DNA of 64,000 nucleotides from Phascolarctos cinereus (GCF_002099425.1 NW_018343972.1:7393501-7457500); one strand, 5' to 3'; positions 41,091-51,291 are shown, numbered from the stretch's first letter. Made by a program: numbers and translations. The notes: generated from the sequence alone by a model not told the origin.

Positions 41091-41764
41091 CCTGGTGGTT
41101 AAAGCCTGAGAGATGAAGTCAACATTCTTAGCAAGGATTTGAAAAATCGCAGTTAAGAATTATTTGTAACCTCAATATTGTGACAGAGATAACACTGGAT
41201 GCCACAACTGGTGGGGAAAAAAAGTAGCACAGGATCTGTTTCTGCTTCAGAAAAAATGGGGAGAAGAAAAGACAGAATATTTTATTTGGAAGAGAAAAGG
41301 GCTTAATGGGGATTAATTGCCACCTAGCATACTTTTTATTTACAAACATAAACTAAAGCTTTGGTCAGAAACAAGTACTAAAAAGTATTTTTCAGTTTTT
41401 GACTCACATAAGATGTTAAGAAAATCAGACATATTCACCAAGGACACACCATTAGTCCTGCTGGACCAAGCATGTTGGAGTTTCCAGTTAATAGTTTGGG
41501 CAAGTCCGTGCCACTTTCCTTAACAGAGTATTCATTCCTTGAACTGGTCCAGGCATAGGATGCACAGGCCAGGAGTCCAGGCTGTTGTGAGATCAGACCT
41601 AGGGCTACCACGAGTGATCAGGTGAGTCTTAGAGGATTCCACATTTACAGGCACCATATCCCTTAATGATTATCTTCTTGATGGCAGAACTGAAGACTAG
41701 ATCTGGTCTTCCCCCAAAAGGCATAGACAAAGAGGAAGAGAGGTGAATTTGCACTCTGAAGAAA
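41091..41764. other. Unassigned sequence
   Basis: About 670 bp with no recognised repeat. Short frames of 73 and 68 residues look like chance. Confidence 0.35.
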
Positions 41765-41824
41765 GGAAACAAGCATTTATTATATGCCTATTCCAGACAC
41801 TGGGCTAAGTACTTTACAAATATT
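41765..41824 (-). mobile_element. MIR or L2 tail
   Basis: CAAGCATTTATTATATGCCT and CACTGGGCTAAGTACTTTAC. It is joined to a second, longer copy of the same orientation. Confidence 0.65.
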
Positions 41825-42080
41825 ATAATAATAGCTAACATTTATGTAGCACTTGCCATGTTCCAGGTACTTTACAAATATCATCTCATTTGATCCTCAC
41901 AATAACCCTGGGAGATAGGTGCCATTATTATTTCCATTTTACAATTGAGGAAACTGAGGCAGAGATTTAAGACACTTTCCCGGGGTCACAGAGCTAGTAA
42001 GTGTCTGAGGCTGGATTTGAACTCAGGTCTTCCTGACCCCAGGGCCAGCATTCTATCCACTGTCTCACTCAGCCACCTGA
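41825..42080 (-). mobile_element. CORE-SINE, MIR-type tail
   Basis: Full length and well kept: AATAGCTAACATTTATGTAG, GATCCTCACAATAACCCTGG, AGCTAGTAAGTGTCTGAGGC, TGAACTCAGGTCTTCCTGAC and the head CTATCCACTGTCTCACTCAG. Confidence 0.9.
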
Positions 42081-42093
42081 AACGTAGTGGGCA

Positions 42094-42236
42094 GGGGCAG
42101 CTCGGTGGCACAGGGGATAGAGCACCAGCCCTGGAGTCAGGAGGATCTGTGTTCAAATCCCACCTTAGACACTTGACAGTTACTAGCTGTGTGACCCTGG
42201 GGGAGTCACTTAACTGTAATTGCCTTAAGAAAAAAG
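42094..42236 (+). mobile_element. Short WSINE-like SINE
   Basis: GGGGCAGCTCGGTGGCACAG, CCCTGGAGTCAGGAGGATCT, CACTTGACAGTTACTAGCTG and GAGTCACTTAACTGTAATTG, ending in a short A-rich tail. It is the best example of the short type on the plus strand. Confidence 0.95.
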
Positions 42237-42439
42237 GTAGCATGTATTCAATAGTTGACTATGAAGCTTGGGGTGAATACTTGCTTTTTTGTTGTTGCAA
42301 TTGAATATTCTTGATCACTTCATACCAGGGTATTGGATTGCTGAAGAGTTTTTCCCTCGCTAAATTGCATGGGGATGACTCCCAATTTATAAGTTCTAAG
42401 ACAGGGAGAAAGACCAGGACACAAGCTATTCTTCTTGAG

Positions 42440-42547
42440 TGCTAAAAAGGGCTGTACATCTCTGGGTTCCAGTTTTGACATTGTCACTTACCAGTTGTGT
42501 GACCTTAGGCAAGTCACTGAAACTCTATGGGCCTTAGTTTCTTCTGA
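42440..42547 (+). mobile_element. MIR, 5' half
   Basis: TCTGGGTTCCAGTTTTGACA, TTGTGTGACCTTAGGCAAGT and GGGCCTTAGTTTCTTCTGA. Confidence 0.7.
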
Positions 42548-42567
42548 AGGTGTTTATAGGATTTAAA

Positions 42568-42710
42568 AATTTTTTTTTGGTGAGGCAGTTAAGTGAGGAC
42601 TTACTCAGGGTCACACAGCTAGTAAATGTTGTGTCTGAGGTCAGATTTGAACTCAGGTCCTTCTGACTCCAGGGCTGGTGCTCTATTCACTGCACCACCT
42701 AGCTGCCCCT
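42568..42710 (-). mobile_element. Short WSINE-like SINE with long target-site duplication
   Basis: A poly-T start leads to GGTGAGGCAGTTAAGTGAGG, TCACACAGCTAGTAAATGTT, TGAACTCAGGTCCTTCTGAC and the head GCACCACCTAGCTGCCCC. It is flanked at 42548-42567 and 42711-42730 by a 20-bp duplication with one mismatch. Confidence 0.96.
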
Positions 42711-42727
42711 AGGTGTTTATAGAATTT

Positions 42728-42935
42728 AAAGCTGAAAGGCTTTAGAGGTGATACAGTCCCATCCTCTCATTTTAAAATTAGAGGATTTTGATAAATTAAG
42801 TTTGTAATACAAATTTACATTTTACAAATTTTACTAAGAGGTGACTTGCCCAAGGTGACATAGATAGTAAATAGAAGGACTGGGATTTGAACTTGAATTT
42901 TTTTTATTCTAAATCTAAAATTATACCATGCTATG
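42728..42935 (-). mobile_element. MIR3-type SINE
   Basis: AAAGCTGAAAGGCTTTAGAG, CAGTCCCATCCTCTCATTTT, GTGACTTGCCCAAGGTGACA and GGGATTTGAACTTGAATTTT. Confidence 0.75.
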
Positions 42936-43477
42936 GATTAAATGATCTGGAAAAATGTTCTCTTTCTAATCTTCTATGATTATATAATTATTTATAAGAA
43001 GGCTTAAAAAAGGAAAAGAGTAGGGAACTCAACACTTATGGTCTACTTTTTGGTGGATTGGTTAGATTATTTTCCTTACTTTTCTGCTTCCCCTCTCCCT
43101 TCCCACTCCTCTCTTAGATTTATTATGAATATGTAGATTATATTGCCACAGTGGAGATGCACAAGAGCGTGTCAAAAATTGTGAGTTTCTACACCTTCTC
43201 CACTCTTGTAGAATTTAACACATTTGAGCAAACATTTTTTTGGCCTTAAAACAATAAGTCTGATTAATAGTGCACACTACTGGAAAGGAATGGGAGGTTT
43301 GCTTAGGTATGATTCATCATTGTCTCTGCTACAGTAATTATAAGTCTTTTGGCTGGTTCTAGGTCAGAATGACCCAGTTTATTGCATTTTTTCCCCCTTT
43401 TCAATGCTGGTTAACATAAAAAGAAAGAGGTGGAGGGGATGCCTTGTGAAAGATAGGTAGCTTATTGTTTTTTACCA
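42936..43477. other. Unassigned sequence
   Basis: About 540 bp with no recognised repeat. Confidence 0.35.
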
Positions 43478-43712
43478 CGGCAGCTAGGTGTCATAGTGGA
43501 TAGAGTGCTGGGCCTGGGGCCAGGGGTTCAAATATGGCCTCAGATACTTACTAACTTTGTCACCCTGGACAAGTCACTTAACCCTGTTTGCCTCAGTTTC
43601 CTCATCTGTAAAATGAACTGGAGAAGGAAATGGCAAACCACTCCAGTATCTCTGCCAAGAAAACCCCAAATGGGGTCATGAAGAGTTGGGCATGGCTGAA
43701 CAATAATAAATT
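43478..43712 (+). mobile_element. Mar-1-type CORE-SINE
   Basis: GGCAGCTAGGTGTCATAGTG, GACAAGTCACTTAACCCTGT, CTGGAGAAGGAAATGGCAAA and AAACCCCAAATGGGGTCATG. It is one of the least diverged copies. Confidence 0.95.
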
Positions 43713-43764
43713 ATTGCTTTCAATAAGATCAAGGAAGAAAACAGTTTTGCCTTTAGGAAACATA

Positions 43765-44475
43765 TAATCAGTGAGTATTTATTTTCTGTCTTCTGTGTGC
43801 TAAGCACAGGGAATATAAATAAAATGAATGAAATAATTCCTACTTTCAAAAAGCTTATATTCTATAGAAGAGATAAGTGATTATATGTCTGTGAAGTATA
43901 AATATGAAGAGGATAAATAAAATAATTAGAAAGTAGTTCAATACAAAGTAGTTTGAGATGGAGGATGTTAACAGTTTGGGTGAATCAGTAAAGTATTCAT
44001 TTAGAACGGAGTTCTTGAGTTGCATTCTAGAGGAATAAGGAAATCTTTGTTGTAGAAGTGAGGAGGTTGTGCATTCCAGGCATGAGAGACTTTCACAGCC
44101 ATGGCACTGAGTGGGAAGATGGAGCGTCCAGGTGTGAGGAATAGAAAGAAGGCTAATTTGGTGGAAAAAGGAGGAATGACATACTATATACTATAGTATA
44201 TGTATAATATATATATATATTTATATATATAGTATGTAAAATAATATAGTAGGTTGAAAGAATGGATTGGGGCAAGGCTATAAAGCTAAACTGGAGTTCA
44301 TATTTGATCCAAGAAGACTTGGAGTTGATTGAATAGGAGGGTGACATGATTTGATCTGTGCTTGAGGAAAATTGTCTTGGTAGCTGAGTGGAGGATGGAT
44401 TGGAGTAAGAAGAGACTTGAGGCACAGAGACCATTTAGGAGGCCTTTGCAATAATTTAGGTGAGAGGTGATAAAT
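43765..44475 (-). mobile_element. L2 LINE, late ORF2 plus 3' end, about 0.7 kb
   Basis: In reverse: CTGTGTGCTAAGCACAGGGA, GAGGTTGTGCATTCCAGGCA, AAGAAGGCTAATTTGGTGGA, GGGCAAGGCTATAAAGCTAA, ATTGTCTTGGTAGCTGAGTG and AGGCCTTTGCAATAATTTAG. An AT microsatellite has grown inside at 44180-44242. Confidence 0.85.
44180..44242. repeat. AT microsatellite inside L2
   Basis: ATACTATATACTATAGTATA followed by a TA run and TTTATATATATAGTATG. Confidence 0.92.
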
Positions 44476-45004
44476 TAGTTCACCATAGGCTGTGTATTAT
44501 CTTCTTTCCTGATGGTTCTGGATCCTTTTATAACTTCTCTGACATATCAATCAACAAGAATGTATTAAAACTTTATCTTTTTATTTTATTGGGAGCAAGT
44601 AAAATCTACAGAAGACCTAAAAGGCAGATGTTTCATTTGTTTTGTTTTGGTTTTGGTTTTTTCTCCCCAGTAGCAAGAGAAATAGTGATTTAACTGCAGC
44701 ATCTGGCTTTTTTCTGGATGGACATCAGAGTTTTAAAATAACATCACCCTCATTGTCCTTGCAGCTGAATCATTGTATCACTGAGCTGAATCACTATGTT
44801 ACTAACCTAGGCTACATATTTAAACACTTACACATTTATATGACAGTGTGAAATCTGATTACAAAGGAATTTTCACAGAATTAAGGAATCTCACAGCTCA
44901 GAGGCTGTCATCAAACCTGATCTATACAAGAATACCCTTGATAACAACTCTGACATGCCAGTCAAGGAGCAATTATTAATATGGAATAAAGTGCTGGAAT
45001 TATC
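44476..45004. other. Unassigned sequence
   Basis: About 530 bp with no recognised repeat. It carries overlapping plus-strand frames of 77 and 69 residues with no known motif. Confidence 0.35.
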
Positions 45005-45352
45005 TAGCTGCGTCTTAAAGCCCTGCTGTGAGGGGCAAACCTGCTAATTCTTGAGGCAGGTCTCTTCAGTTTTGAATTATTGCAGTCCTTAGAAGGTCTT
45101 CCCTTTTCAATTGCCAAAATCTGCTTCTCTGTTATCATCTCCTCTGGTTGCTCCAGTTTTGTCCTCTGAGGCCCAAAATGAGTAAATCTGACCCCTCTTC
45201 TATGGAATAGCCCTTTAGATACTAGAAGAAACATTAGCACTTTCTCCAAAGTATCCTCTACACTGGCAGCAAACATCACTAGCTCCTTTGGCACATTCCA
45301 GGTTGGCATGGTTTGGGATTCTCTCACTATTCTAGTTGCTCTCCTTTGGTAA
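45005..45352 (-). mobile_element. L3/CR1 LINE 3' region
   Basis: In reverse: CTGCTTCTCTGTTATCATCT, GGTTGCTCCAGTTTTGTCCT, CCCTTTAGATACTAGAAGAA, CTAGCTCCTTTGGCACATTC and CTATTCTAGTTGCTCTCCTT. A 117-residue minus-strand frame here is a chance reading of this LINE. Confidence 0.75.
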
Positions 45353-45354
45353 AC

Positions 45355-45660
45355 CAATGAAGAGATATTTAAGCACCTGAGCTAGGTGATGGGAGTACAA
45401 AGACAAAAGCTACAGTCTCTGTGCTCAAGAAACTCAAGTTCTACTGGGGGAATGCAAACTATTTACTAATAAATATAGATACAGAGCATATACAAAATAA
45501 GGACAGTGACTTTTTTTGGGGGGGAGGGAAGAGCAGCTAACAATTAGGGAAATAAAGAAAGGACTCTTGAAAGAGATGGAAGTATACCTGATCCTTGAAT
45601 GGAAGTGTAGGGGTTGTAAGTGGCAGAGAGCAGAAGCCTTTCTCAATCTCTCTTTTGAAA
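45355..45660 (-). mobile_element. L2 LINE, first part of a split copy
   Basis: GGAGTACAAAGACAAAAGCT, GTGCTCAAGAAACTCAAGTT and GAGATGGAAGTATACCTGAT are the reversed 3' UTR and ORF2 end. It resumes at 46263. Confidence 0.65.
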
Positions 45661-45694
45661 ATTTAATTAAAAAAAAAAAGAATTAAAATTAAAA

Positions 45695-46035
45695 AAAATT
45701 TCCCCACTTAATAGTATTTTGTTTTTTTCAATTACATGTAAAGATAGTTTTCAACATTTACTTTTATAAGATTTTGAGTTCCAATTTTTTTCCTCCCTCT
45801 CCCCCTCCCCAAGACCACATGTAATCTGATATAGGTTATATATGTACAATCATATTAAATGTATTTCCACATTAATAATATTGTGAAAGAAGAATCAGAA
45901 CAAAAGGGGAAAACCACAAGAAAGAAAAAACAAAAAAAAAGTGAAAATAGCATGCTCTGATCTGCATTAAGACTCCATAGTTCTTTTGCTGTATGTGGAT
46001 AGCATTTTCCATCATGAGTCTTTTGAAATTGTCTG
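45695..46035 (-). mobile_element. L1 3'-end fragment
   Basis: TTCAATTACATGTAAAGATA, GTTTTCAACATTTACTTTTA, TAAGATTTTGAGTTCCAATT, CACATGTAATCTGATATAGG, GTGAAAGAAGAATCAGAACA and CCATCATGAGTCTTTTGAAA. This is the clearest example of the second L1 3'-end type. Confidence 0.92.
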
Positions 46036-46039
46036 AGAT

Positions 46040-46262
46040 CACTCAATTTCTCTTAATGCTAGTGCCTTCCCTTCTTGATCATATCCCATTTCCCCTGAAT
46101 ATAGCTTGTTTGTACATTGGTGTTTGCATGTTGTCGACTCCATTAGACTCTGAACTACTTCAGAGCTGGGACTGTCTTTTACCCTTTTTTTTGTATCCCC
46201 AGTTTTAGTGCATTGTCTGTCATATAGCAAGTGATTTATAAATGCTAGGTGACTGATTGACA
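46040..46262 (+). mobile_element. L2 LINE 3' end
   Basis: TTCTCTTAATGCTAGTGCCT, ATATAGCTTGTTTGTACATT, CATTAGACTCTGAACTACTT, TTTTGTATCCCCAGTTTTAG and AAATGCTAGGTGACTGATTG. It lies between the halves of a minus-strand L2. Confidence 0.88.
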
Positions 46263-46415
46263 GAGATGAGAAATGAGAGCGTTCCAGGCAGTGGGAACAA
46301 ATTCAGAGGCAAGGAATGTCATGATCAAGGAACAGAAAGCAGGCCAGTTTGGCTTGACTTTTAGAGTCTTAAGGGGAGAAATATGTAATCAGCCTAGAAA
46401 AATAGGCTTCTAGGT
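46263..46415 (-). mobile_element. L2 LINE, second part of a split copy
   Basis: GAGAGCGTTCCAGGCAGTGG, GCAGGCCAGTTTGGCTTGAC and TAAGGGGAGAAATATGTAAT continue the copy that stops at 45660. Confidence 0.75.
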
Positions 46416-46454
46416 TCTAGGTCCTTTGGCTTTGAATCCAACATGCTTTTCACT

Positions 46455-46665
46455 GTACATGTTGTATACTGGTTGTTTTACCCAGTAGAATGAAACTCCT
46501 CAAGTGCCAGGACAGTTCTGTTTTGCCTTTTTAATCTTTGGTGCCTGTAAAAGGGTCTAGAATGGAATAAATGCTTGTTGAGTTGTATCTGCAGATTTTT
46601 GTACGTAGATCCTGTCACATAGTAAGCACCTAATAATGCTTTTTGACTGACTGACTGACTGATGC
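46455..46665 (+). mobile_element. L2 LINE 3' ends, two in a row
   Basis: AGTAGAATGAAACTCCTCAA, GAATAAATGCTTGTTGAGTT and then GTCACATAGTAAGCACCTAA with a (GACT)n run at 46644-46662. Confidence 0.7.
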
Positions 46666-47635
46666 TCTGACAGAATAGCAGTCAAGCTGACAAGTAGCTG
46701 CTTCAGTATTCCTTAGCTGGGGAATCAATGACCATCAGTACTGGCTATTTCTCCCTCTTGCCCTTTCTGGATGATCTCTTATCCAGCTGAAACTGTGAAT
46801 CTTCCTTATCATTTCTTGAGGACCAATAGCTGCTTCCTTTTTAAAGTATACAGATCCTTCTTCTTCAAGAACTTTGGATTTCTGCCATCCTTCTTTTTTT
46901 CCCCCTATCCCTTAACAACATACACATACCTTGCACAGAATGGTTTGGGGCTCAGAGAGCCTCCTGTCTCAGGAGCTTAGGAACAGGTATTATGACATTA
47001 CAAGTATTACTACCATATAGGTATTGCTCCCATACAGGTAGGCATTACTACTATTTTGGCTAAAAATTTTTGTATATAGATGTTTGGGCATGGCATGAGA
47101 TCTAAATAGAATTATAGTGAAGCACTTTTCTTGGGTACAAAACTGAGGAAGGCAAAAAAAGTATAATATAAATCTACTGTCCCAAACATACCTTGCTGTT
47201 GGGATGAATGGGGGCACAATTATATATTCTTGTGTCATAAAAATTAGTTATGGTGTTGATCCTAGGTATCATTCATTATGTCTCTATGTCTTTTAAGATC
47301 AGACTTGAGAACAACTTTCTGAACACCATTCATTAGTTGGGATGTTCCTTTATTTGGAAATACTAGTATACATCATAGTTTCAAGTAATTAGAGGTAAGA
47401 GGTAGGATTTAATTTAGGTTAAGAATCTCTGCAGTCATTGGGATGAGAGATCCTCATCACTCATCCGAATAGGATCAGAGGAGGAGATTAGATGATCACA
47501 CTATTGAAGGAGAGGAATAGGATGTTCCAGGATCCATGGCAGAGAAAACATAAAAAGAATCATAAATATGATTGATTTAGGTCTAAATCATGTAAAGTTT
47601 GACTGCCTAATTGTAAAAATGAGGCAACTTGTGCA
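46666..47635. other. Repeat-poor segment of 0.97 kb
   Basis: No repeat or exon is recognised. The 69- and 82-residue frames have no familiar motif. Confidence 0.35.
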
Positions 47636-48110
47636 ATCTATTTCTTGACAAAGAAATGATGGACTCAAGATGCAAAGTAAGATATACTTTTTTTGGACAT
47701 AGCCAGTATGAGAATTTTATTGGATTATGAATATTTGCCATAAAGGCTTTGTTTTTCTTGGCTTTGTTTTTCTTTTTTTCTTTTTCCTTCAGGGGTTGGG
47801 AGGGCAAAGTGAAGACAGGGATAGGGTTCCAAGGGGAAAAAATGGGAAGAAGAAAAAAGGAAAGAAAAAAAAAGGGGCATTGCAGCATCTTTAAAAAATA
47901 ATGCAGAGAAGAGAATTGAAGGAAGGCCAGAAAACCCCCCATAAATAGGGAGGGGTAACTTTGAAAACTATAGTCTGTACTTACTATATACATTTAAAAA
48001 GAGAATCAAGCTGTATATAATAGAAATCTTAAGTGTCCTGTACAACCTTCTTTTTCTGTCTTTGTATATGGAAATGCCTATTTTATAAAAACTTCAGAAT
48101 AAAAAAAAAC
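47636..48110 (+). mobile_element. L1-like 3' end, plus strand
   Basis: GAAATGATGGACTCAAGATG, TTTTTTTGGACATAGCCAGT, GAATTTTATTGGATTATGAA and a T-rich then G-rich stretch, ending near CAGAATAAAAAAAAAC. This resembles a marsupial L1 3' end and is the only plus-strand L1 candidate. Confidence 0.5.
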
Positions 48111-48114
48111 TTTT

Positions 48115-48248
48115 TAAAAGTGAGGAAACAGTGAGGATAAAGAGCTTGTTTGTCAATGAAGTACATAGACAGTAGAGCTGGGATTCATTTGTAGATCTTC
48201 AAACTCCAGATTCAGTCAGAACTCTTTCCATTACACTAAGCTACTTCT
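48115..48248 (-). mobile_element. MIR fragment
   Basis: GTGAGGAAACAGTGAGGATA, CAGTAGAGCTGGGATTCATT and CTCTTTCCATTACACTAAGC. Confidence 0.65.
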
Positions 48249-48431
48249 CGGCATATGGGCCATGTGGGGAATGAAGGCAGGCCAGGGCTAAAGTTTATTG
48301 TGTTCTCTTGAGATGCCTGTCTGGAGAAAATGAGTTAGAGGGGAGAGAAAGAACTAGGCGTTCTGGTCAACTGTGGAAGAGTGCACTAGCAGGCTGTGTT
48401 CTAAAGCAAGGAGAGATAAATTGTAAGTATA

Positions 48432-48433
<2 letters not shown>

Positions 48434-48503
<70 letters not shown>

Positions 48504-48515
48504 TTTGTGTGTGTC
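48434..48515 (+). repeat. (GT)n microsatellite
   Basis: More than 30 GT units in a row, broken only near the end by TTTGTTTG. It is the longest pure dinucleotide run in the window. Confidence 0.98.
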
Positions 48516-48554
48516 TGATGCAAACGAAGTAATACGGTACACAGGGCAAGAACC

Positions 48555-48686
48555 CTGGATTAGCATTTAGGAAACTGCAGTTCTAGGCTTAACTTGGTCA
48601 CATAGTAGCTGTGTGATTTTGGAAAAAGTCACAACTTTTCTACACCTTATTTTCCCTATCTATAAAATGAAGGGATTGAACTGAAT
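48555..48686 (+). mobile_element. MIR3-type SINE, main piece
   Basis: CCCTGGATTAGCATTTAGGA, CACATAGTAGCTGTGTGATT, CTATAAAATGAAGGGATTGA. The tail resumes at 48929 (CTTGATAAGGTACCTTCCAG) after a MITE. Confidence 0.75.
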
Positions 48687-48928
48687 CAGGGGTTCTTAAC
48701 ATGGGGTCCAAACAGAGCCAGGTATCCATGGATAGATTTTAGGGGGTCTGTGATGGGACCTTTGGGATGGGTCTTGGATGGGAAAAATTACATCTTTATT
48801 TTATCACTAACATTTGGTTTCCCTTGTAATCTTAGGTATTTTATTTTATGTATTAAAAAAATTATTTTGGAAAGTGGTGTCTGAGCTTCACCAGACTTTT
48901 GGGAGGGAGAAAAGGTTAAGAATTCCTG
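48687..48928 (+). mobile_element. hAT-like MITE inserted in MIR3
   Basis: Ends CAGGGGTTCTTAAC and GTTAAGAATTCCTG are inverted repeats with two mismatches. The body has CATGGATAGATTTTAGGGGG, GGTTTCCCTTGTAATCTTAG and GAGCTTCACCAGAC. It is non-coding and clearly splits the MIR3. Confidence 0.85.
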
Positions 48929-48975
48929 CAGGGTACTTGATAAGGTACCTTCCAGTTCTAACAATTTATCACTCT
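48929..48975 (+). mobile_element. MIR3-type SINE, tail piece
   Basis: GATAAGGTACCTTCCAGTTC and TAACAATTTATCACTCTAT complete the copy begun at 48555. Confidence 0.7.
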
Positions 48976-49864
48976 ATTTTTAGTCATTTAAATCACTTCA
49001 CTGTACAAGGATATTAGCTCACTTGCAGAATCATCCCTGTCTTTATTTAAATAATTTCAAGCTGTTTAGGAAAAAAAAGTGTTTCCTAAAAGTGGTGACT
49101 GATATAAACTTGAGTTATCAAGTCTCCCATTTTGAAATGCCATATAGATCAGAGCAAACCACTAGGTAGTTTGTCCTTTGGTGTTTCAGACTTCCTTTTC
49201 AATATTCCTCATTATCCTGATTTTCAAGTAATTTGGTCCCACTTTAGGTTTTAAAAACACATTTGTAATGTTCAGCTAGCTTTCTGTTCTTTGCCAAGTT
49301 GTACTGAATTGTGTTGCAGAAAGATTTCAACCTCTTCACATCTTCTCAGGGCTGACCCTGCTTAAGATAGTTAAGCAGGGAAAATTTATCTTCACTGACT
49401 CTTAACTTTCATGTGGTGACATGTCCCTTACCTCCTTAGTGCCTGACAGAATGTCTTCCTGCCCACTTTGCCACTATCATATCCTGCTATGTGCTTTTGT
49501 CTGAAAACTCGTGAAAATCAATATAATCCCTTCTCTTTCCCTTAGGGAACTCAGAGTTGTCTCAAAGCAATGAATGTCTGAACATACAATTTCAGGCTTG
49601 ATGGAGGGTAGAAACAGTTCTGCTTTCAGTTGTGCCTGTGGGTTGTGGCTGTGGTTTAGATTTTGGTGGCTAAGTTTTCTCTTTGCTCCTCAGATCACAT
49701 GGGCAGCCTTCCTTATAGGATAAGTCCTGTCCTTTTAAGCTCCAGAGATGCCACCAACAATTCAGAGTTCTATTTGAGTTTTATGGACAAGAGAATGTAG
49801 TAAGAAATTAAATTATTGGGAAATGAGATGGGGAAAACTTTAAGTGGAAAGAACATTTGAGTCA
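48976..49864. other. Repeat-poor segment of 0.9 kb
   Basis: No repeat, RNA gene or exon is recognised. Confidence 0.4.
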
Positions 49865-50012
49865 CCATGTCAGAAGATTTTGCCATCTTACTTGTGAGAT
49901 CTTGGGCAAGTCTCAGCCATTCTGGGCCTCAGGTTTCTCATTGGTAAAATCAAAGTGGTGGATGAGATGAGATGACTTCCAAGGTCCTTTCCAGGAATCC
50001 TTGTGAGCCAAT
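49865..50012 (+). mobile_element. MIR3-type SINE
   Basis: GAGATCTTGGGCAAGTCTCA, GCCTCAGGTTTCTCATTGGT, GATGAGATGACTTCCAAGGT and CCTTTCCAGGAATCCTTGTG. Confidence 0.75.
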
Positions 50013-50149
50013 GACTCTTTCCCCCTTTTTGGAATGAATCTACTTTTCTTATTGGTAGCTTTCTCTATCCTCCTCTCTTCCCTTGTTTCCAGTGATCTGA
50101 ATTTACATCAAAGTTGATCACAGTCTTTCTATGATTTAGTAGATAAGAT

Positions 50150-50240
50150 GAAGAGAATCAACCAAAGCAGGGATTTTAATGTGGGTCTTTGTGATTCTAA
50201 GTCCAGCAGTCTTTCCATTTCTCCACACTACTGCTGTGCT
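50150..50240 (-). mobile_element. MIR head fragment
   Basis: AGCAGGGATTTTAATGTGGG and CAGTCTTTCCATTTCTCCAC. Confidence 0.45.
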
Positions 50241-50589
50241 GTCTGTTTCAGTGGTAAGGAAAGGTAGTTAATTGAATGGAGTTGTTTTTGCTTTCTAGGG
50301 ATTACTTGATCCCTAGGGGCCTGGCAGATATCACGTTTCTAGCAGTGAGGCTGTAGAAATCAAGCTTCTTAGTGTTTATTAGCAGTAACAATAATAGCAA
50401 CAGTATTGTCTTATTTGCACAGGCCTGGGTGCTAACCATATAATAGGTGTGTAATAAGAAATATTGATGGAAAGTCAATTTCATCTCTCTAGATCTCATG
50501 CCATGGCCCTTAATTTTTCCTCAGGCGTGTTTTAGGAACTCTTCCAAAATTTCATCTGTTTTATTGCTAACCTGTCATTTGACTCACCA

Positions 50590-50675
50590 AATGACTCAAA
50601 CCCTTTAACTTTTCCATTTGTAAAATGGGAGTCAGCCTTACCAGGAAGTTGGGAGAATTAAGATGTTCTTAGTTT
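50590..50675 (+). mobile_element. MIR fragment
   Basis: ACTCAAACCCTTTAACTTTT, CCATTTGTAAAATGGGAGTC and GGAGAATTAAGATGTTC. Confidence 0.45.
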
Positions 50676-50759
50676 TGAAAGTTTTATTCATTGTTCTTAT
50701 ATTACATTCATTTCATCATGGTAGCCATCGAACCATAGGAGAAACCGATCTATATTATC

Positions 50760-50793
50760 CATTGATCTATTTATCTGATAGATATTAGATCTA

Positions 50794-50825
<32 letters not shown>

Positions 50826-50835
50826 CATCCACCCA

Positions 50836-50886
<51 letters not shown>
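50760..50886 (+). repeat. Compound (TCTG)n(TCTA)n(TC)n microsatellite
   Basis: Tetranucleotide units TCTG, TCTA and TCCA grade into a TC run of more than 25 units ending at about 50886. Confidence 0.97.
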
Positions 50887-50889
<3 letters not shown>

Positions 50890-50935
50890 CCCCTCCCTAT
50901 CGGTATACTTACCAACTAAGTTAGATGCTGTATAG

Positions 50936-51128
50936 CAAGGTTTCTTAACCTGGGGTCAATGAAACTTAAAAAAAATTTGACAACTATATTTCAATGTAGC
51001 TGGTTTCCTTTGTAATCTTATGCATTATATTTTATGCATTTAACAACATTATTCTGAGAAGGAGCCCATAGGTCACTGGACTGCCACAAGGAGGGGCCTG
51101 TGACACAAGAAAGGTTAAGAACTTCCTG
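50936..51128 (+). mobile_element. hAT-like MITE
   Basis: Ends CAAGGTTTCTTAAC and GTTAAGAACTTCCTG; body GGTTTCCTTTGTAATCTTAT, TTTATGCATTTAACAACATT and ATTCTGAGAAGGAGCCCATA. Flanking TGTATAG and TGTAGAG may be a decayed 8-bp target duplication. Confidence 0.82.
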
Positions 51129-51291
51129 GTGTAGAGAGTAGCTACAGCGAAGGAGGAACAGTAGTTGAGATACAGAGATAAAGGATCACATTCTATTCTT
51201 ATGGAAAATACAGATGAGAGGAGTAGATGATAGTAAAATTAGTTGGATTTAAAAAACTGGTTGAATAGCCTGACTCAAGAAATCTTTCACA

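Noticed and set aside
41945-42304. 119-residue plus-strand frame
   Set aside because: It is a reading through two SINEs of opposite orientation.
45004-45357. 117-residue minus-strand open frame
   Set aside because: It lies fully inside an L3/CR1 3' region in the same orientation and reads non-coding LINE sequence.
47607-47993. 128-residue minus-strand frame
   Set aside because: It is antisense to an L1-like 3' end and a homopurine stretch; the composition is low complexity.
50760-50886. CRISPR-like or satellite array
   Set aside because: The repeat units are 2-4 bp and contiguous, without spacers; it is a microsatellite.
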